A program made the translations under genes and the position numbers. The notes beneath the pieces are model-generated. The model saw nothing but the letters and a program-made list of their open reading frames with translations, was not told the DNA's origin and ran no database searches. From Leucobacter soli (GTDB lineage: Bacteria > Actinomycetota > Actinomycetes > Actinomycetales > Microbacteriaceae), in assembly GCF_910593785.1 (NCBI RefSeq), contig NZ_CAJVAP010000011.1, forward strand, positions 1 to 64,000: a DNA stretch of 64,000 nucleotides, read 5' to 3'. Below, in pieces: positions 51,320 to 59,662 of the stretch (positions are counted from its first letter, which is position 1; each line of letters starts with the position of its first letter).

Positions 51320-51660
51320 GCGCCCGCCCCCAGAACTCGTCCGGCCATCCCGGGGACCGCTCGGCCCGATCCGCTCTGACGCCTCCGGGCTCGAGCATGC
51401 GCGAGCGCGGCAGGCACGGCTGCCGCTCCCCCGTCGGTGAGGCGATAGAGTCGCCGCCGCGGGCCGCTCCGACCGGGATCCTCCTCCCATTCGGACTCCG
51501 CCCAGCCGAGCCTCTCCAGTCGCTCCAGTATCGGGTACACGCTCCCGGCCGGCCGGCCGGTGCGCTTCACCAGTTGCAGACCCCACGTCGGCTCGTCGAG
51601 CTCGAACAGCGCGGCGAGCACGTCTGCGGTCGCGGGGGTGATTCTCGCAAGCGGTTCCAT
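51316..51660 (-). CDS. PadR-family transcriptional regulator
   Basis: Small winged-helix protein of 114 residues: 'ITPATADVLAALFELDEPTWG', 'LVKRTGRPAGSVYPILERLERLG' (in parts) and the wing 'RRRLYRLTDGG'. ATG 51660 is chosen because reverse TAGAGT (51672-51667) lies 6 bases upstream, so it is probably leaderless; a TTG at 51666 would fall inside the promoter spacer. A perfect palindrome covers the promoter. Confidence 0.88.
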   Translation of the reverse strand: MEPLARITPATADVLAALFELDEPTWGLQLVKRTGRPAGSVYPILERLERLGWAESEWEEDPGRSGPRRRLYRLTDGGAAAVPAALAHARARRRQSGSGRAVPGMAGRVLGAGA

Positions 51661-51666
51661 GCTCAA

Positions 51667-51690
51667 ACTCTATCTATATAGAGATAGAGT
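51667..51690. promoter_or_regulatory. Palindromic operator of padR
   Basis: ACTCTATCT-ATATAG-AGATAGAGT is a 24-bp dyad with perfect 9-bp arms. One arm contains the reverse-strand TAGAGT -10 box, so a bound regulator would block the polymerase; self-repression by PadR is likely. Confidence 0.7.
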
Positions 51691-51965
51691 GGCAAGATCG
51701 AAGCGCCCCTTCCCAAGCAACACCCCCGGCAGCACTCCGGCAACATCGGCGAAAGGCGGGAAACGGCTTTTCCTCGCCTCGAAAAGCACCATTTCCCGCC
51801 TTTCGCCGCAGGTACCCCTCAGGGCCAGAAACGGCTGTTCACCTCATGCTGCGCGTCAGGTCTAGCAGCACGCGCGCGCACTGCGCAGCGCGCTGCACCG
51901 GGGTCGAGACGACCCCGGGACCTGCCACGAACAGCCAGAAATGGCTGTTCGCCTGATGCTTTGCA
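51691..51965. repeat. Palindrome-rich non-coding element between padR and nei2
   Basis: A 17-bp perfect arm at 51747-51763 (core GGCGAAAGGCGGGAAA) pairs with 51792-51808, and an inner 7-bp stem GCTTTTC/GAAAAGC makes a 62-base hairpin. Farther on, a 27-bp direct repeat (51824-51850, 51934-51960; GCCAGAAA.GGCTGTTC core) flanks a hairpin CCGGGGTC-GAGAC-GACCCCGG (51898-51918). I see no gene in the stretch. It looks like a composite REP-type element and also ends nei2. Confidence 0.65.
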
Positions 51966-52970
51966 TCAGGACTGGCAGGTCGGGCACCAGTAGAGCTTGC
52001 GGTTGCCCATCTCCTCGAGCACGATGTTCGTGCCGCAACGCTTGCAGGGCGTGCCCTCGAGCTTGTAGACCCAATGCCGCTCATCTCGGTCGCGCAGCGC
52101 CCGCGCGTACTCCTCGCCCTCGAGCCCGTCGATCGTCATCATCTGCCCGACAGTGATGCCGATCTCGAGCAGGTGCGCCCAATCGTCCCAGAGCGCCTCG
52201 AGCACCGTGCGATCGAGGCTGTTGGCCGGAGCGTGCGGATCGAGCCCGGCGCGGAACAGCATCTCGGCACGGTAGATGTTGCCGATCCCCGCCACGACGG
52301 ACTGATCCATCAGTACGAGCCCGATCGGAGTCTTCTTCTTGTGCGCGCGCTCGACGAAGCGCTGCTGCTCTTCGGGCGTGTTCGCGTTCGCGGGGTCGGG
52401 GCCGAGACGGTCCAGAACCCGTTCCACCTCGGCCGGGGTCAGCACCTCGCAAGCAGTGGGTCCGCGCAGGTCGGCGCACACCGAGTCGTTCAGCAGCCGG
52501 ACGCGCACCTGGCCTCGCGGCTCGGGCGGCCAGGCGCCCGTCTCCCCCGCTGCGGCATCGTGTTCCGCCATGCGCACACGCGTACGGCGCGGGGCTCCGA
52601 TCGAGGCCACCGAATCCTCGGCGTCGCGGTCCACCAGCGCAGCACCCGCGACCCGCGAGTACTCCCCGGTCTGCCCATAGCGCAGGTGCGTGTCGCCCGT
52701 ACCGTGGATCTGGATCGACGGGTCGACCCTGATCTCGCCCGAGAAGTCCCAAGCGCCGTAGATGCCGAGGTGCACGCGCAGCCACTCGTCGCCAGCGAAC
52801 TCGAGGAACATGTGCTTGCCGACCGCGCGCGAGTCCGTGATCTCGCGGTGGTTCAGGATCGCGGCGCCCTGCGCAAAACGCCCCTGCGGGCTCGTGACCT
52901 CGGGCGCGGTGCCGACGAAGTTCGCGCCGAACTGGCGCGCGATGCGGTGTACGGAGTGGCCCTCTGGCAT
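51966..52970 (-). CDS. Fpg/Nei-family DNA glycosylase (Nei2-like)
   Basis: Removes oxidised bases and cuts the strand. The 334-residue protein starts MPEGHS, giving the catalytic Pro-Glu pair after Met removal and the EGHS(V/T)HR form of the Nei branch. The middle has the H2TH region ('DQSVVAGIGNIYRAEMLFRAG', in parts), and the end is a zinc finger 'CKRCGTNIV...YWCPTC'. ATG 52970 has GGAG 7 bases upstream. Its neighbours match mycobacterial Rv2464c (nei2) onward. Confidence 0.92.
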   Translation of the reverse strand: MPEGHSVHRIARQFGANFVGTAPEVTSPQGRFAQGAAILNHREITDSRAVGKHMFLEFAGDEWLRVHLGIYGAWDFSGEIRVDPSIQIHGTGDTHLRYGQTGEYSRVAGAALVDRDAEDSVASIGAPRRTRVRMAEHDAAAGETGAWPPEPRGQVRVRLLNDSVCADLRGPTACEVLTPAEVERVLDRLGPDPANANTPEEQQRFVERAHKKKTPIGLVLMDQSVVAGIGNIYRAEMLFRAGLDPHAPANSLDRTVLEALWDDWAHLLEIGITVGQMMTIDGLEGEEYARALRDRDERHWVYKLEGTPCKRCGTNIVLEEMGNRKLYWCPTCQS

Positions 52971-52999
52971 CGTTGTGCTCCCTGCTTCCCTCTGGTCCC

Positions 53000-53061
53000 C
53001 GTTCATCTGTCGCTCCGCTGCATGATTCCGGCGAATACCGCGCCGAACCGACAGATGAACG
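53000..53061. repeat. 13-bp inverted repeat between nei2 and rpiB
   Basis: CGTTCATCTGTCG (53000-53012) and CGACAGATGAACG (53049-53061) are perfect inverses around a 36-base centre, with CCCC/GGGG just outside. The length suits a terminator for rpiB or a mobile palindrome. Confidence 0.6.
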
Positions 53062-53101
53062 ACGGGGCGGTGCGCCGGGCCGAGGCGGCGCGGCCAGCGG
53101 G

Positions 53102-53593
53102 CTACGGCGCGTCGATCTGCTTGCCTGCGATGGCGCCGGTCCGCTCGTACTCGCCCAGCTGCCCGATGCGGCGCACGTGCCGCTCGTCACCGGTGAACGG
53201 GGTCGCGATGAACAGGTCGATGAAACGGATCGCCTCATCGACCGTGTGCTGGCGCGCGCCGATCGAGATCACATTGGCGTCGTTGTGCTCCCGGGCGAGG
53301 GCCGCGGTCGAGTCGTTCCAGACGAGCGCGGCGCGGATCCCATCGACCTTGTTGGCGGCCATCTGCTCGCCGTTGCCCGAGCCGCCGAAGACGACGCCGA
53401 GAGCCTCGACGCCGCTGCGCGCGTCGCGCGCCACGCCGAGTGCGGCATTGATGCAGAACGACGGGTAGTCGTCGAGCGCATCGTACTCCTGCGGCCCGTG
53501 ATCGATGACCTCGTGCCCCTCCTCGCGCAGATGCTGCTGCAGGTGCTGACTGAACTCGAGGCCGGCGTGGTCGGTGGCGACGTGGATGCGCAT
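53102..53593 (-). CDS. rpiB: Ribose-5-phosphate isomerase B
   Basis: Interconverts ribose-5-phosphate and ribulose-5-phosphate. The 163-residue protein has 'RIHVATDHAGLEFSQHL' and 'VFGGSGNGEQMAANKV', the mycobacterial type in which a glutamate replaces the E. coli catalytic cysteine. ATG 53593 follows reverse TAGACT (53606-53601) by 7 bases, so it is probably leaderless; the longer frame is rejected. Confidence 0.95.
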   Translation of the reverse strand: MRIHVATDHAGLEFSQHLQQHLREEGHEVIDHGPQEYDALDDYPSFCINAALGVARDARSGVEALGVVFGGSGNGEQMAANKVDGIRAALVWNDSTAALAREHNDANVISIGARQHTVDEAIRFIDLFIATPFTGDERHVRRIGQLGEYERTGAIAGKQIDAP

Positions 53594-53683
53594 GACTCCG
53601 AGTCTACCGAGCGGGGATCGGCGGGTCGGCAGCGCCGGCGCACCGAGGTATCGGCGCACCAAGATATCGGTGCCGCCGATCGA

Positions 53684-54283
53684 CTAGAACTGCGGTCCGC
53701 TGGTGCGCCCGCGTTTCAGCTCGTAGAAGCCGGGCACGCTGGCGGCCGCGAAGATCCCGTCCCACAGCTGCAGGGCGGCGTCTCCCGTCGGCGCCGGGGT
53801 GACGACCGGGCCGAAGAAGGCGACACCGTCGATGGAGATGATCGGCACGCCCACGTCGGGGCCGGCGATCTCCATGGCGTGGTCGGTGTTCGCTCGGAGC
53901 ACGGCGTCGGACTCCGCATCCGCGGATGCGGCGAGTTCGACCGGAAGCCCGGCCTCGGAGAGCGCCTCGGAGAAGATCGCATCGAAGTCGTCGCGCCCGC
54001 CGGGATGGATCCGCGTGCCGACCGCGGTGTAGAACCGGCCGACGGCCGCATCGTCCGCGCTCTCGGCGATCGCGACCGCGACCTGGCCGGCGCGCTTGCC
54101 CTGCCGATGACCCTCGGCATGGTCTCCCGTGTCGCGCCCCTCGTTCAGGATCGCGAGGCTGATGGGCCGCCACGAGACCGGGAAGCCGCGCGTCTCGGCG
54201 ACCTCCTGCACCCACCGGCTCGTCATCCAGCACCAGGGGCAGATCGGATCGAAGTAGAACTCGACGTTCGGCTGAGCACTCAT
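53684..54283 (-). CDS. DsbA-family oxidoreductase, mycothiol-dependent nitroreductase-like
   Basis: The 199-residue thioredoxin-fold protein has the active CPWC at 15-18 ('YFDPICPWCWMTSRW') and a cis-proline region 'VGVPIISIDGVAFFGPVV'. There is no signal peptide, so it is cytoplasmic. It resembles Rv2466c of M. tuberculosis, a mycothiol-dependent reductase of nitro compounds, and has the same neighbours (rpiB, pepN). ATG 54283 follows reverse TAGACT (54296-54291) by 7 bases. Confidence 0.88.
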   Translation of the reverse strand: MSAQPNVEFYFDPICPWCWMTSRWVQEVAETRGFPVSWRPISLAILNEGRDTGDHAEGHRQGKRAGQVAVAIAESADDAAVGRFYTAVGTRIHPGGRDDFDAIFSEALSEAGLPVELAASADAESDAVLRANTDHAMEIAGPDVGVPIISIDGVAFFGPVVTPAPTGDAALQLWDGIFAAASVPGFYELKRGRTSGPQF

Positions 54284-54293
54284 GTCAGCGAGT

Positions 54294-55271
54294 CTATTCG
54301 ACCGCGGCCTCGGTCTGCGCGCCGGGCACCGGGAAGAGCCGCTCGATAGCCGCGCGCTGCGCCGCGTCCGGCCGGAACGCCTCAGCCGCGGCAGCGTTCT
54401 GCCGCACCTGATCCGGGGTGGTCGCTCCCGCGATGACGCTCGCGATCGGCTCGTGGGTCAGCAGCCAGCCGAAGGTCGCCTCGAGCATCGTGACCCCCCA
54501 CTCGTCGCAGAGCGCCCGATAGGCGTCGAGCGCGTCCCAGTCGGCCTGCTCGGCGACCTCGGGGCGCTGCCGCATGATCCGCGAGTCCGCGGGAAAGCCG
54601 TCGCGCGAGAACTTCCCGGTGAGCAGCCCGTTCGCGAGAGGGAAGAACGGGAGCAGCCCGAGCCCCAGCCGCCGCGCGGCCGGCGTCTCCTCGCGATCCG
54701 TCTCCCGCTTCACGAGGCTCAGCTCGTTCTGCGCGGAGACGAACCGGGCGAGGCCGAGCTCGGCGGCGGTCCGCGCGGCTTCCTCCATCTGGGCCGCGCT
54801 GAAGTTCGAATGCCCGATGTACCGCACCTTCCCCTCCTCGACGAGCTCGTCGAGCGCCGCCAGCGTCTCGGCGATCGGCGTCTCGGGATCGGGCATGTGC
54901 ATCTGATAGAGGTCGATGCGGTCCGTGCGCAGGCGGTTCAGCGACCCCTCGATCGACGCCCGGATGTAGGCTCTGGAGCCTCGCGCGCCGGCGTAGGGCG
55001 CACCCGACTCGGGGTAGCCGAACTTGGTCGCGAGCACGATGTCGTCGCGGCGGGCGCCGAGCGCCGACCCCATCATGGTCTCGCTGCGTCCGAAGGCGTA
55101 GCCGTAGAGGTCGGCGGTGTCGAAGAGCGTGATCCCGGCGTCGATCGCGGCACCGATCACCGCGTCCGTGCCGGCTTGATCCTCGGTCGCGGATCCCGGC
55201 CGCCCGAAGTTGTTGCAGCCGAGCCCGGCTGCCGAGACGATCAGATCCGAAGTTCCCAGCGTGCGCGTCAT
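54294..55271 (-). CDS. Aldo/keto reductase
   Basis: NAD(P)H-dependent carbonyl reductase of 325 residues with a TIM-barrel fold: 'LGTSDLIVSAAGLGCNNFGRP' (in parts), 'TLFDTADLYGYAFGRSE' with catalytic Asp and Tyr, 'IVLATKFGYP' with Lys, 'IDLYQMHMPDP' with His and 'YIGHSNFSAAQMEEA'. The substrate is unknown. ATG 55271 follows reverse TATCGT (55283-55278) by 6 bases. It is divergent from pepN. Confidence 0.93.
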   Translation of the reverse strand: MTRTLGTSDLIVSAAGLGCNNFGRPGSATEDQAGTDAVIGAAIDAGITLFDTADLYGYAFGRSETMMGSALGARRDDIVLATKFGYPESGAPYAGARGSRAYIRASIEGSLNRLRTDRIDLYQMHMPDPETPIAETLAALDELVEEGKVRYIGHSNFSAAQMEEAARTAAELGLARFVSAQNELSLVKRETDREETPAARRLGLGLLPFFPLANGLLTGKFSRDGFPADSRIMRQRPEVAEQADWDALDAYRALCDEWGVTMLEATFGWLLTHEPIASVIAGATTPDQVRQNAAAAEAFRPDAAQRAAIERLFPVPGAQTEAAVE

Positions 55272-55429
55272 GCCTCAACGATAGGCCGCATCGGCGGCGG
55301 TCGCTCGGGACGCTTCGCCCGTCCGGAACACAGGCGATCCATAACCCCTCGGGAATAAGCTGGAGGGGTACGTCGCGGCTCGCGGATCACCGCTGCCGCG
55401 GACCGGTGGATCGACAACGGAGGAGTGCC

Positions 55430-58033
55430 GTGCCCGGAGAGAACCTGACCCGAGCCGAGGCCCGCGAGCGCGCGGGGGTCGTGCGCACCCGGAGCTACGA
55501 GATCTCGCTCGATCTCACCACCGGTGCGGAGGTGTTCCGAGCCGAGACGACCATCCGTTTCGACGGCACGCCGGGCGCCGACACGTTCATCGACCTGATC
55601 GCCCGCAGGGTGCTGAGCGTCGAGTTGAACGGGCGCTCGCTCGATCCCGCGGAGGTCTTCGCCGACTCTCGTGTCGCCTTGCCGGGGCTCGAGGCCGAGA
55701 ACGTGCTCACGATCGTCAGCGACCAGCTCTACATGAACACCGGCGAGGGCCTGCACCGCTTCGTCGATCCCGCCGACGGCGAGGTCTACCTCTACTCGCA
55801 GTTCGAGGTGCCCGATTCGCGCCGCATGTACCCCGTCTTCGAGCAGCCCGATCTCAAGGCCACATTCCAGTTCACGGTCGTCGCCCCGGCTCGCTGGCAG
55901 GTCATCAGCAATCAGCCGACACCGGTCTCCGAACCGGTCGACGGCGCCGGCGGCGAGTCGACGATCGTGGAGGACGCCCTGGGCACGGGCGTCGCAGAGC
56001 CCGTCGCGGTCTGGCGCTTCGAGCCGACCCCCGTGATGTCGAGCTACATCACGGCGCTCATCGCGGGCCCCTACCGGGTGGTCCGCAGCGAGCTCACCAG
56101 CAGCGACGGCCGCACGATCCCGCTCGGCGTGTTCTGCCGCGAGTCGCTCGGCGAATACCTCGACGCCGACTACATCTTCGAGAAGACCCGCGAGGGCTTC
56201 GCCTTCTTCGAGCGCGAGTTCGACTACCCGTACCCGTTCGACAAGTACGACCAGATCTTCGCGCCCGAGTACAACATGGGTGCGATGGAGAACGCGGGCG
56301 CCATCACCTTCACCGAGGCGTACGTGTTCCGCAGCCAGGTCACGGATGCGATGCGCGAGCGCCGCGTCGTCACGATCCTGCACGAGCTCGCCCACATGTG
56401 GTTCGGGGATCTCGTGACCATGCGGTGGTGGAACGACCTCTGGCTCAACGAGTCGTTCGCCGAGTACATGTCGACGCTGGGCGTGGCCGAGGCCACCGAG
56501 TGGACCGACTGCTGGACCACCTTCGTCGCGAGCGAGAAGTCGTGGGCCTACCGGCAGGATCAGCTGCCGTCGACGCACCCGATCGTGGCCGAGATCCGCG
56601 ACCTCGAGGACGTGCTCGTGAACTTCGACGGGATCACGTACGCGAAGGGCGCCTCGGTGCTCAAGCAGCTCGTCGCCTGGGTGGGGCGCGAACCCTTCAT
56701 GCGCGGGGTGCACGACTACTTCGTGAAGCATCACCACGCGAACACCGAGCTCCCGGATCTGCTCGCCGAGCTGGAGGCGCGGAGCGGCCGCGAGCTCACG
56801 AGCTGGTCGCAGAAGTGGCTCGAGACCGCGGGGGTGAACACGCTGCGGCCGGTCTTCGAGGTCGACGGCGACGGTCGCTACACGAGCTTCGCGATCGAGC
56901 AGACCGCGGTGGCGGATCACCCGACTCTGCGGCCGCATCGGATCGCGGTCGGGCTGTACGACGACGAAGGCGGCCGGCTCATCCGCGGCAAGCGGATCGA
57001 GCTCGACGTCGACGGCGCGCGGACCGAGGTGCCCGAGCTCGTCGGCGAGGCCAGGCCGGCGCTGCTGCTCCTGAACGACGACGATCTGACGTACGCGAAG
57101 ATCCGACTCGACGAGCGCTCCCTCGCCACCGCGACCGGCAGGATCCGCGACATCGACGATTCGCTCGCCCGTTCGCTCGTCTGGGGCACCCTCTGGGACC
57201 AGACCCGCGACGGCGAACTCCCGGCGAGCCGCTTCGTCGAGGTCGTGCTCGGCGGGATCGACGTCGAGACCAATTCGACGACGCTGCGCACTCTGATCGG
57301 GCAGCTGCTGCTCGCGGCGAGCAGCTACGTCGCGCCCGAGCGGAGGGAGGCGACGCTGGCGAAGGTGGCCGACGGGCTCTGGGTTCTGGCGCTGACCGCC
57401 GCACCGGGAAGCGACCTGCAGTTCCAGTTCGTGAAGGCGTTCGCTCAGCTGGCGGCGACCGATGCCCAGCTCGACACGGTGCTCGCGCTGCTCGAGGAGA
57501 AGACGCCGCTCGAGGGGCTCGATATCGACACCGACCTCGGATGGGAGCTGCTGATCTCCCTCGCTGCCGGCGGCCGAGCGACCCGCGAGGAGATCGAGGC
57601 GACGCTGGCGGAGGATCTCACCGCGAGCGGGCAGCAATCGGCAGCGCACGCCCGCGCCGCGCTCCCCACCGCCTCGGACAAGGCTGCGGCCTGGGCGGCG
57701 GTCTTCGACGAGCCCGGCCTGCCGAACGCCATCATCCGGGCGACCGGCCTCGGGTTCCTGCGCGCGCACGACCGTGCCCTGCTCGAGCCCTACGTCGAGC
57801 GGTTCTTCGGCGCCGCGCTCGACATCTACCGTTCGCGCAGCCACGCCATCATGGACGAGATCATCGACGGCTTCTACCCGGCCACCCTCGCGAACGAGGC
57901 GCTGCGCGACGCAACGGCGGGCTGGCTCGAGGGGAACCCCGACGCGCCGGCGGCCCTGCGCCGCATGATCGTCGAGCACCTGGCAGGCGTCGAGCGCGCA
58001 CTCGCCGCGCAAGCGGCGGACGCGCGGGCGTGA
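55430..58033 (+). CDS. pepN: Aminopeptidase N (M1 metallopeptidase)
   Basis: Zinc aminopeptidase trimming N-terminal residues. The 867-residue protein has the exopeptidase motif GAMEN at 284-288 and HELAH at 318-322 with the third ligand Glu in 'WLNESFAEY'. An ERAP1-like helical C-terminal domain follows. GTG 55430 is chosen because GGAGGAG ends 4 bases upstream; GTG 55406 is the alternative. Ten bases separate it from mscS. Confidence 0.96.
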   Translation: MPGENLTRAEARERAGVVRTRSYEISLDLTTGAEVFRAETTIRFDGTPGADTFIDLIARRVLSVELNGRSLDPAEVFADSRVALPGLEAENVLTIVSDQLYMNTGEGLHRFVDPADGEVYLYSQFEVPDSRRMYPVFEQPDLKATFQFTVVAPARWQVISNQPTPVSEPVDGAGGESTIVEDALGTGVAEPVAVWRFEPTPVMSSYITALIAGPYRVVRSELTSSDGRTIPLGVFCRESLGEYLDADYIFEKTREGFAFFEREFDYPYPFDKYDQIFAPEYNMGAMENAGAITFTEAYVFRSQVTDAMRERRVVTILHELAHMWFGDLVTMRWWNDLWLNESFAEYMSTLGVAEATEWTDCWTTFVASEKSWAYRQDQLPSTHPIVAEIRDLEDVLVNFDGITYAKGASVLKQLVAWVGREPFMRGVHDYFVKHHHANTELPDLLAELEARSGRELTSWSQKWLETAGVNTLRPVFEVDGDGRYTSFAIEQTAVADHPTLRPHRIAVGLYDDEGGRLIRGKRIELDVDGARTEVPELVGEARPALLLLNDDDLTYAKIRLDERSLATATGRIRDIDDSLARSLVWGTLWDQTRDGELPASRFVEVVLGGIDVETNSTTLRTLIGQLLLAASSYVAPERREATLAKVADGLWVLALTAAPGSDLQFQFVKAFAQLAATDAQLDTVLALLEEKTPLEGLDIDTDLGWELLISLAAGGRATREEIEATLAEDLTASGQQSAAHARAALPTASDKAAAWAAVFDEPGLPNAIIRATGLGFLRAHDRALLEPYVERFFGAALDIYRSRSHAIMDEIIDGFYPATLANEALRDATAGWLEGNPDAPAALRRMIVEHLAGVERALAAQAADARA

Positions 58034-58043
58034 GGATGCGCGT

Positions 58044-58934
58044 ATGACCGAGTTCTGGGCGGCGATCACCGCGTTCTACACGGATTACCGGGTACTGTTC
58101 AACATCCTGCTCATCGTCCTCCTGGCGATCACGGCGAACTGGCTGCTGCGGCGCCTGCTCACGCGTGCCGTGCAGGGCGTAGTCAGCGGGGTGAAGCGTT
58201 CGCAGGACGTCGAATCCACGCAGGAGCTGACCGCCGGACCCTACCTGAACGCGCGCGCCGTGCAGCGGACGCGCACGCTCGGCACCGTCGGCCGGCACGT
58301 CATCACCTGGGTCATCGTGGTGATCGCCCTGATCCTGATCCTCGGCCAGCTCCAGGTGAACCTCACCGCGATCCTCGCCTCCGCCGGCGTCATCGCCGCC
58401 GGCCTGGCCTTCGGCGCGCAGAACATCGTGAAGGACATCCTCAACGGCGTCTTCATGGTGTTCGAGGATCAGCTCGGCGTCGGCGACCTCATCACGGTCG
58501 GCGAGATCACGGGCACGGTGGAGGATGTGGGGATCCGCATCACCAAGGTGCGCGCCGGCGACGGCACGCTGTGGTTCATCCGCAACGGCGAGATCCTCAC
58601 CCTCGGCAACGCCTCGCAGGGGTGGGGCAAGGCGATCATCGACATCACGGTGAGCGCGGACGAGGATCTCGAGGCCGTCGAGCGCGCCGCGCTGGAGAGC
58701 GCGGCCGAGCTGGTGCACTCCCCGGAGTTCGCCCGCCGCGTGACCGGGGAGCCGGAGGTGCTGGGGCTCGAGAGCGTCTACGGGGATCGCGCGACGATCC
58801 GTCTCACGGTGCGCACACGGCCCGAAGCGCAGTTCGCGGTCCAGCGCGCGCTTCGAGCACGGATCAAGGCCCACTTCGGCACTATCGGCATCCAACTCGC
58901 CGATCAGCTGCCCCGCCCGGAGGGATCGGTATGA
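58044..58934 (+). CDS. MscS-family mechanosensitive channel
   Basis: The 296-residue protein has an N-terminal helix, a second helix 'VITWVIVVIALILILGQL' and the pore helix 'LAGLAFGAQNIVKDILNGVF', followed by the beta domain 'DQLGVGDLITVGEITGTVEDVGIR' (in parts). It protects against osmotic downshock or tunes turgor. GTGAGG lies 8 bases upstream. It is coupled to glbO by ATGA. Confidence 0.93.
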   Translation: MTEFWAAITAFYTDYRVLFNILLIVLLAITANWLLRRLLTRAVQGVVSGVKRSQDVESTQELTAGPYLNARAVQRTRTLGTVGRHVITWVIVVIALILILGQLQVNLTAILASAGVIAAGLAFGAQNIVKDILNGVFMVFEDQLGVGDLITVGEITGTVEDVGIRITKVRAGDGTLWFIRNGEILTLGNASQGWGKAIIDITVSADEDLEAVERAALESAAELVHSPEFARRVTGEPEVLGLESVYGDRATIRLTVRTRPEAQFAVQRALRARIKAHFGTIGIQLADQLPRPEGSV

Positions 58935-59458
58935 CGCAGGATCCTCAGCCTCAGGCTCAGCCTCAAGGGCTGCCGCTCCTGCACGGACCGGCGGCCGAAC
59001 AGGCAGCTGAACCGGCGCCCGTCGCCGAACCGGGCCCGCGCGCCGGTCTCACCCTGCGCCAGGGCGAGACCGGACCGGCCGTCACCGAGACGCTCTGGTC
59101 GCAGGTCGGCGGCACGGAGACGTTCGAGCGCATCGTGCGCGCCTTCTACCGGGAGGTGCGCGAGGATCCGCTGCTCGCCCCCATGTATCCCGACGCCGAC
59201 TGGGAGGGCGCGATCTGGCGCCTGCGCAGCTTTCTCGAGCAGTACTGGGGCGGGCCGACGACCTACTCGGAGCAGCGCGGGCACCCGCGGCTGCGGATGC
59301 GGCATCAGCCGTTCCCCGTCACCCCGGCCGCGAAGGATCGCTGGCTCGTGCACATGCACGCGGCGCTCGACGAGGTCGGGCTGCCCCCGATGCACGACGC
59401 CGCATTCCGCGACTACATCGAGCGCGCCGCCGTCGCGATGGTGAACAGCTTCGAGTAG
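58931..59458 (+). CDS. glbO: Truncated haemoglobin, group II (GlbO-like)
   Basis: Oxygen/NO-binding haem protein. The 175-residue chain begins with a Gln/Pro/Ala-rich extension of about 45 residues, then the 2-on-2 globin: 'ETFERIVRAFYREVREDPLL' with the B10 tyrosine, proximal His125 in 'LRMRHQPFPV', and the G8 tryptophan in 'DRWLVHMHAAL'. It lies in an operon after pepN and mscS, as in mycobacteria, where glbO is near pepN. Confidence 0.93.
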   Translation: MTQDPQPQAQPQGLPLLHGPAAEQAAEPAPVAEPGPRAGLTLRQGETGPAVTETLWSQVGGTETFERIVRAFYREVREDPLLAPMYPDADWEGAIWRLRSFLEQYWGGPTTYSEQRGHPRLRMRHQPFPVTPAAKDRWLVHMHAALDEVGLPPMHDAAFRDYIERAAVAMVNSFE

Positions 59459-59510
59459 GCGTTCCGACACCGTTGAACCGGCAGAACCGTATCGCCGTCC
59501 GCTCGCTGCA

Positions 59511-59567
59511 CCGATGCCGGCGACGCGGATGCCGTCGATAACGATCGGGCATCGTCCGCGGCATCGG
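59511..59567. terminator. Nested hairpins between glbO and the HlyD-like gene
   Basis: CCGATGCCG (59511-59519) pairs with CGGCATCGG (59559-59567); inside it GATGCC (59528-59533) pairs with GGCATC (59548-59553). The 204-base gap separates converging genes, so this is a probable two-way terminator. Nothing else was recognised in the gap. Confidence 0.5.
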
Positions 59568-59662
59568 CTTTGCATCGTCGTGCCGCGACGGTAGCGTCAT
59601 GAGGGACCTGAGGTTCGTTCAACGGCGAGCGCGCCCCCGGTCCCTGCTCGTTCCTTCTCTCG

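Noticed and set aside
55268-58069. A 933-codon open frame opposite pepN and the aldo/keto reductase promoter
   Set aside because: It is the mirror of a conserved M1 peptidase with intact GAMEN and HELAH motifs. High GC in third positions creates long antisense frames, and the translation has no domain.
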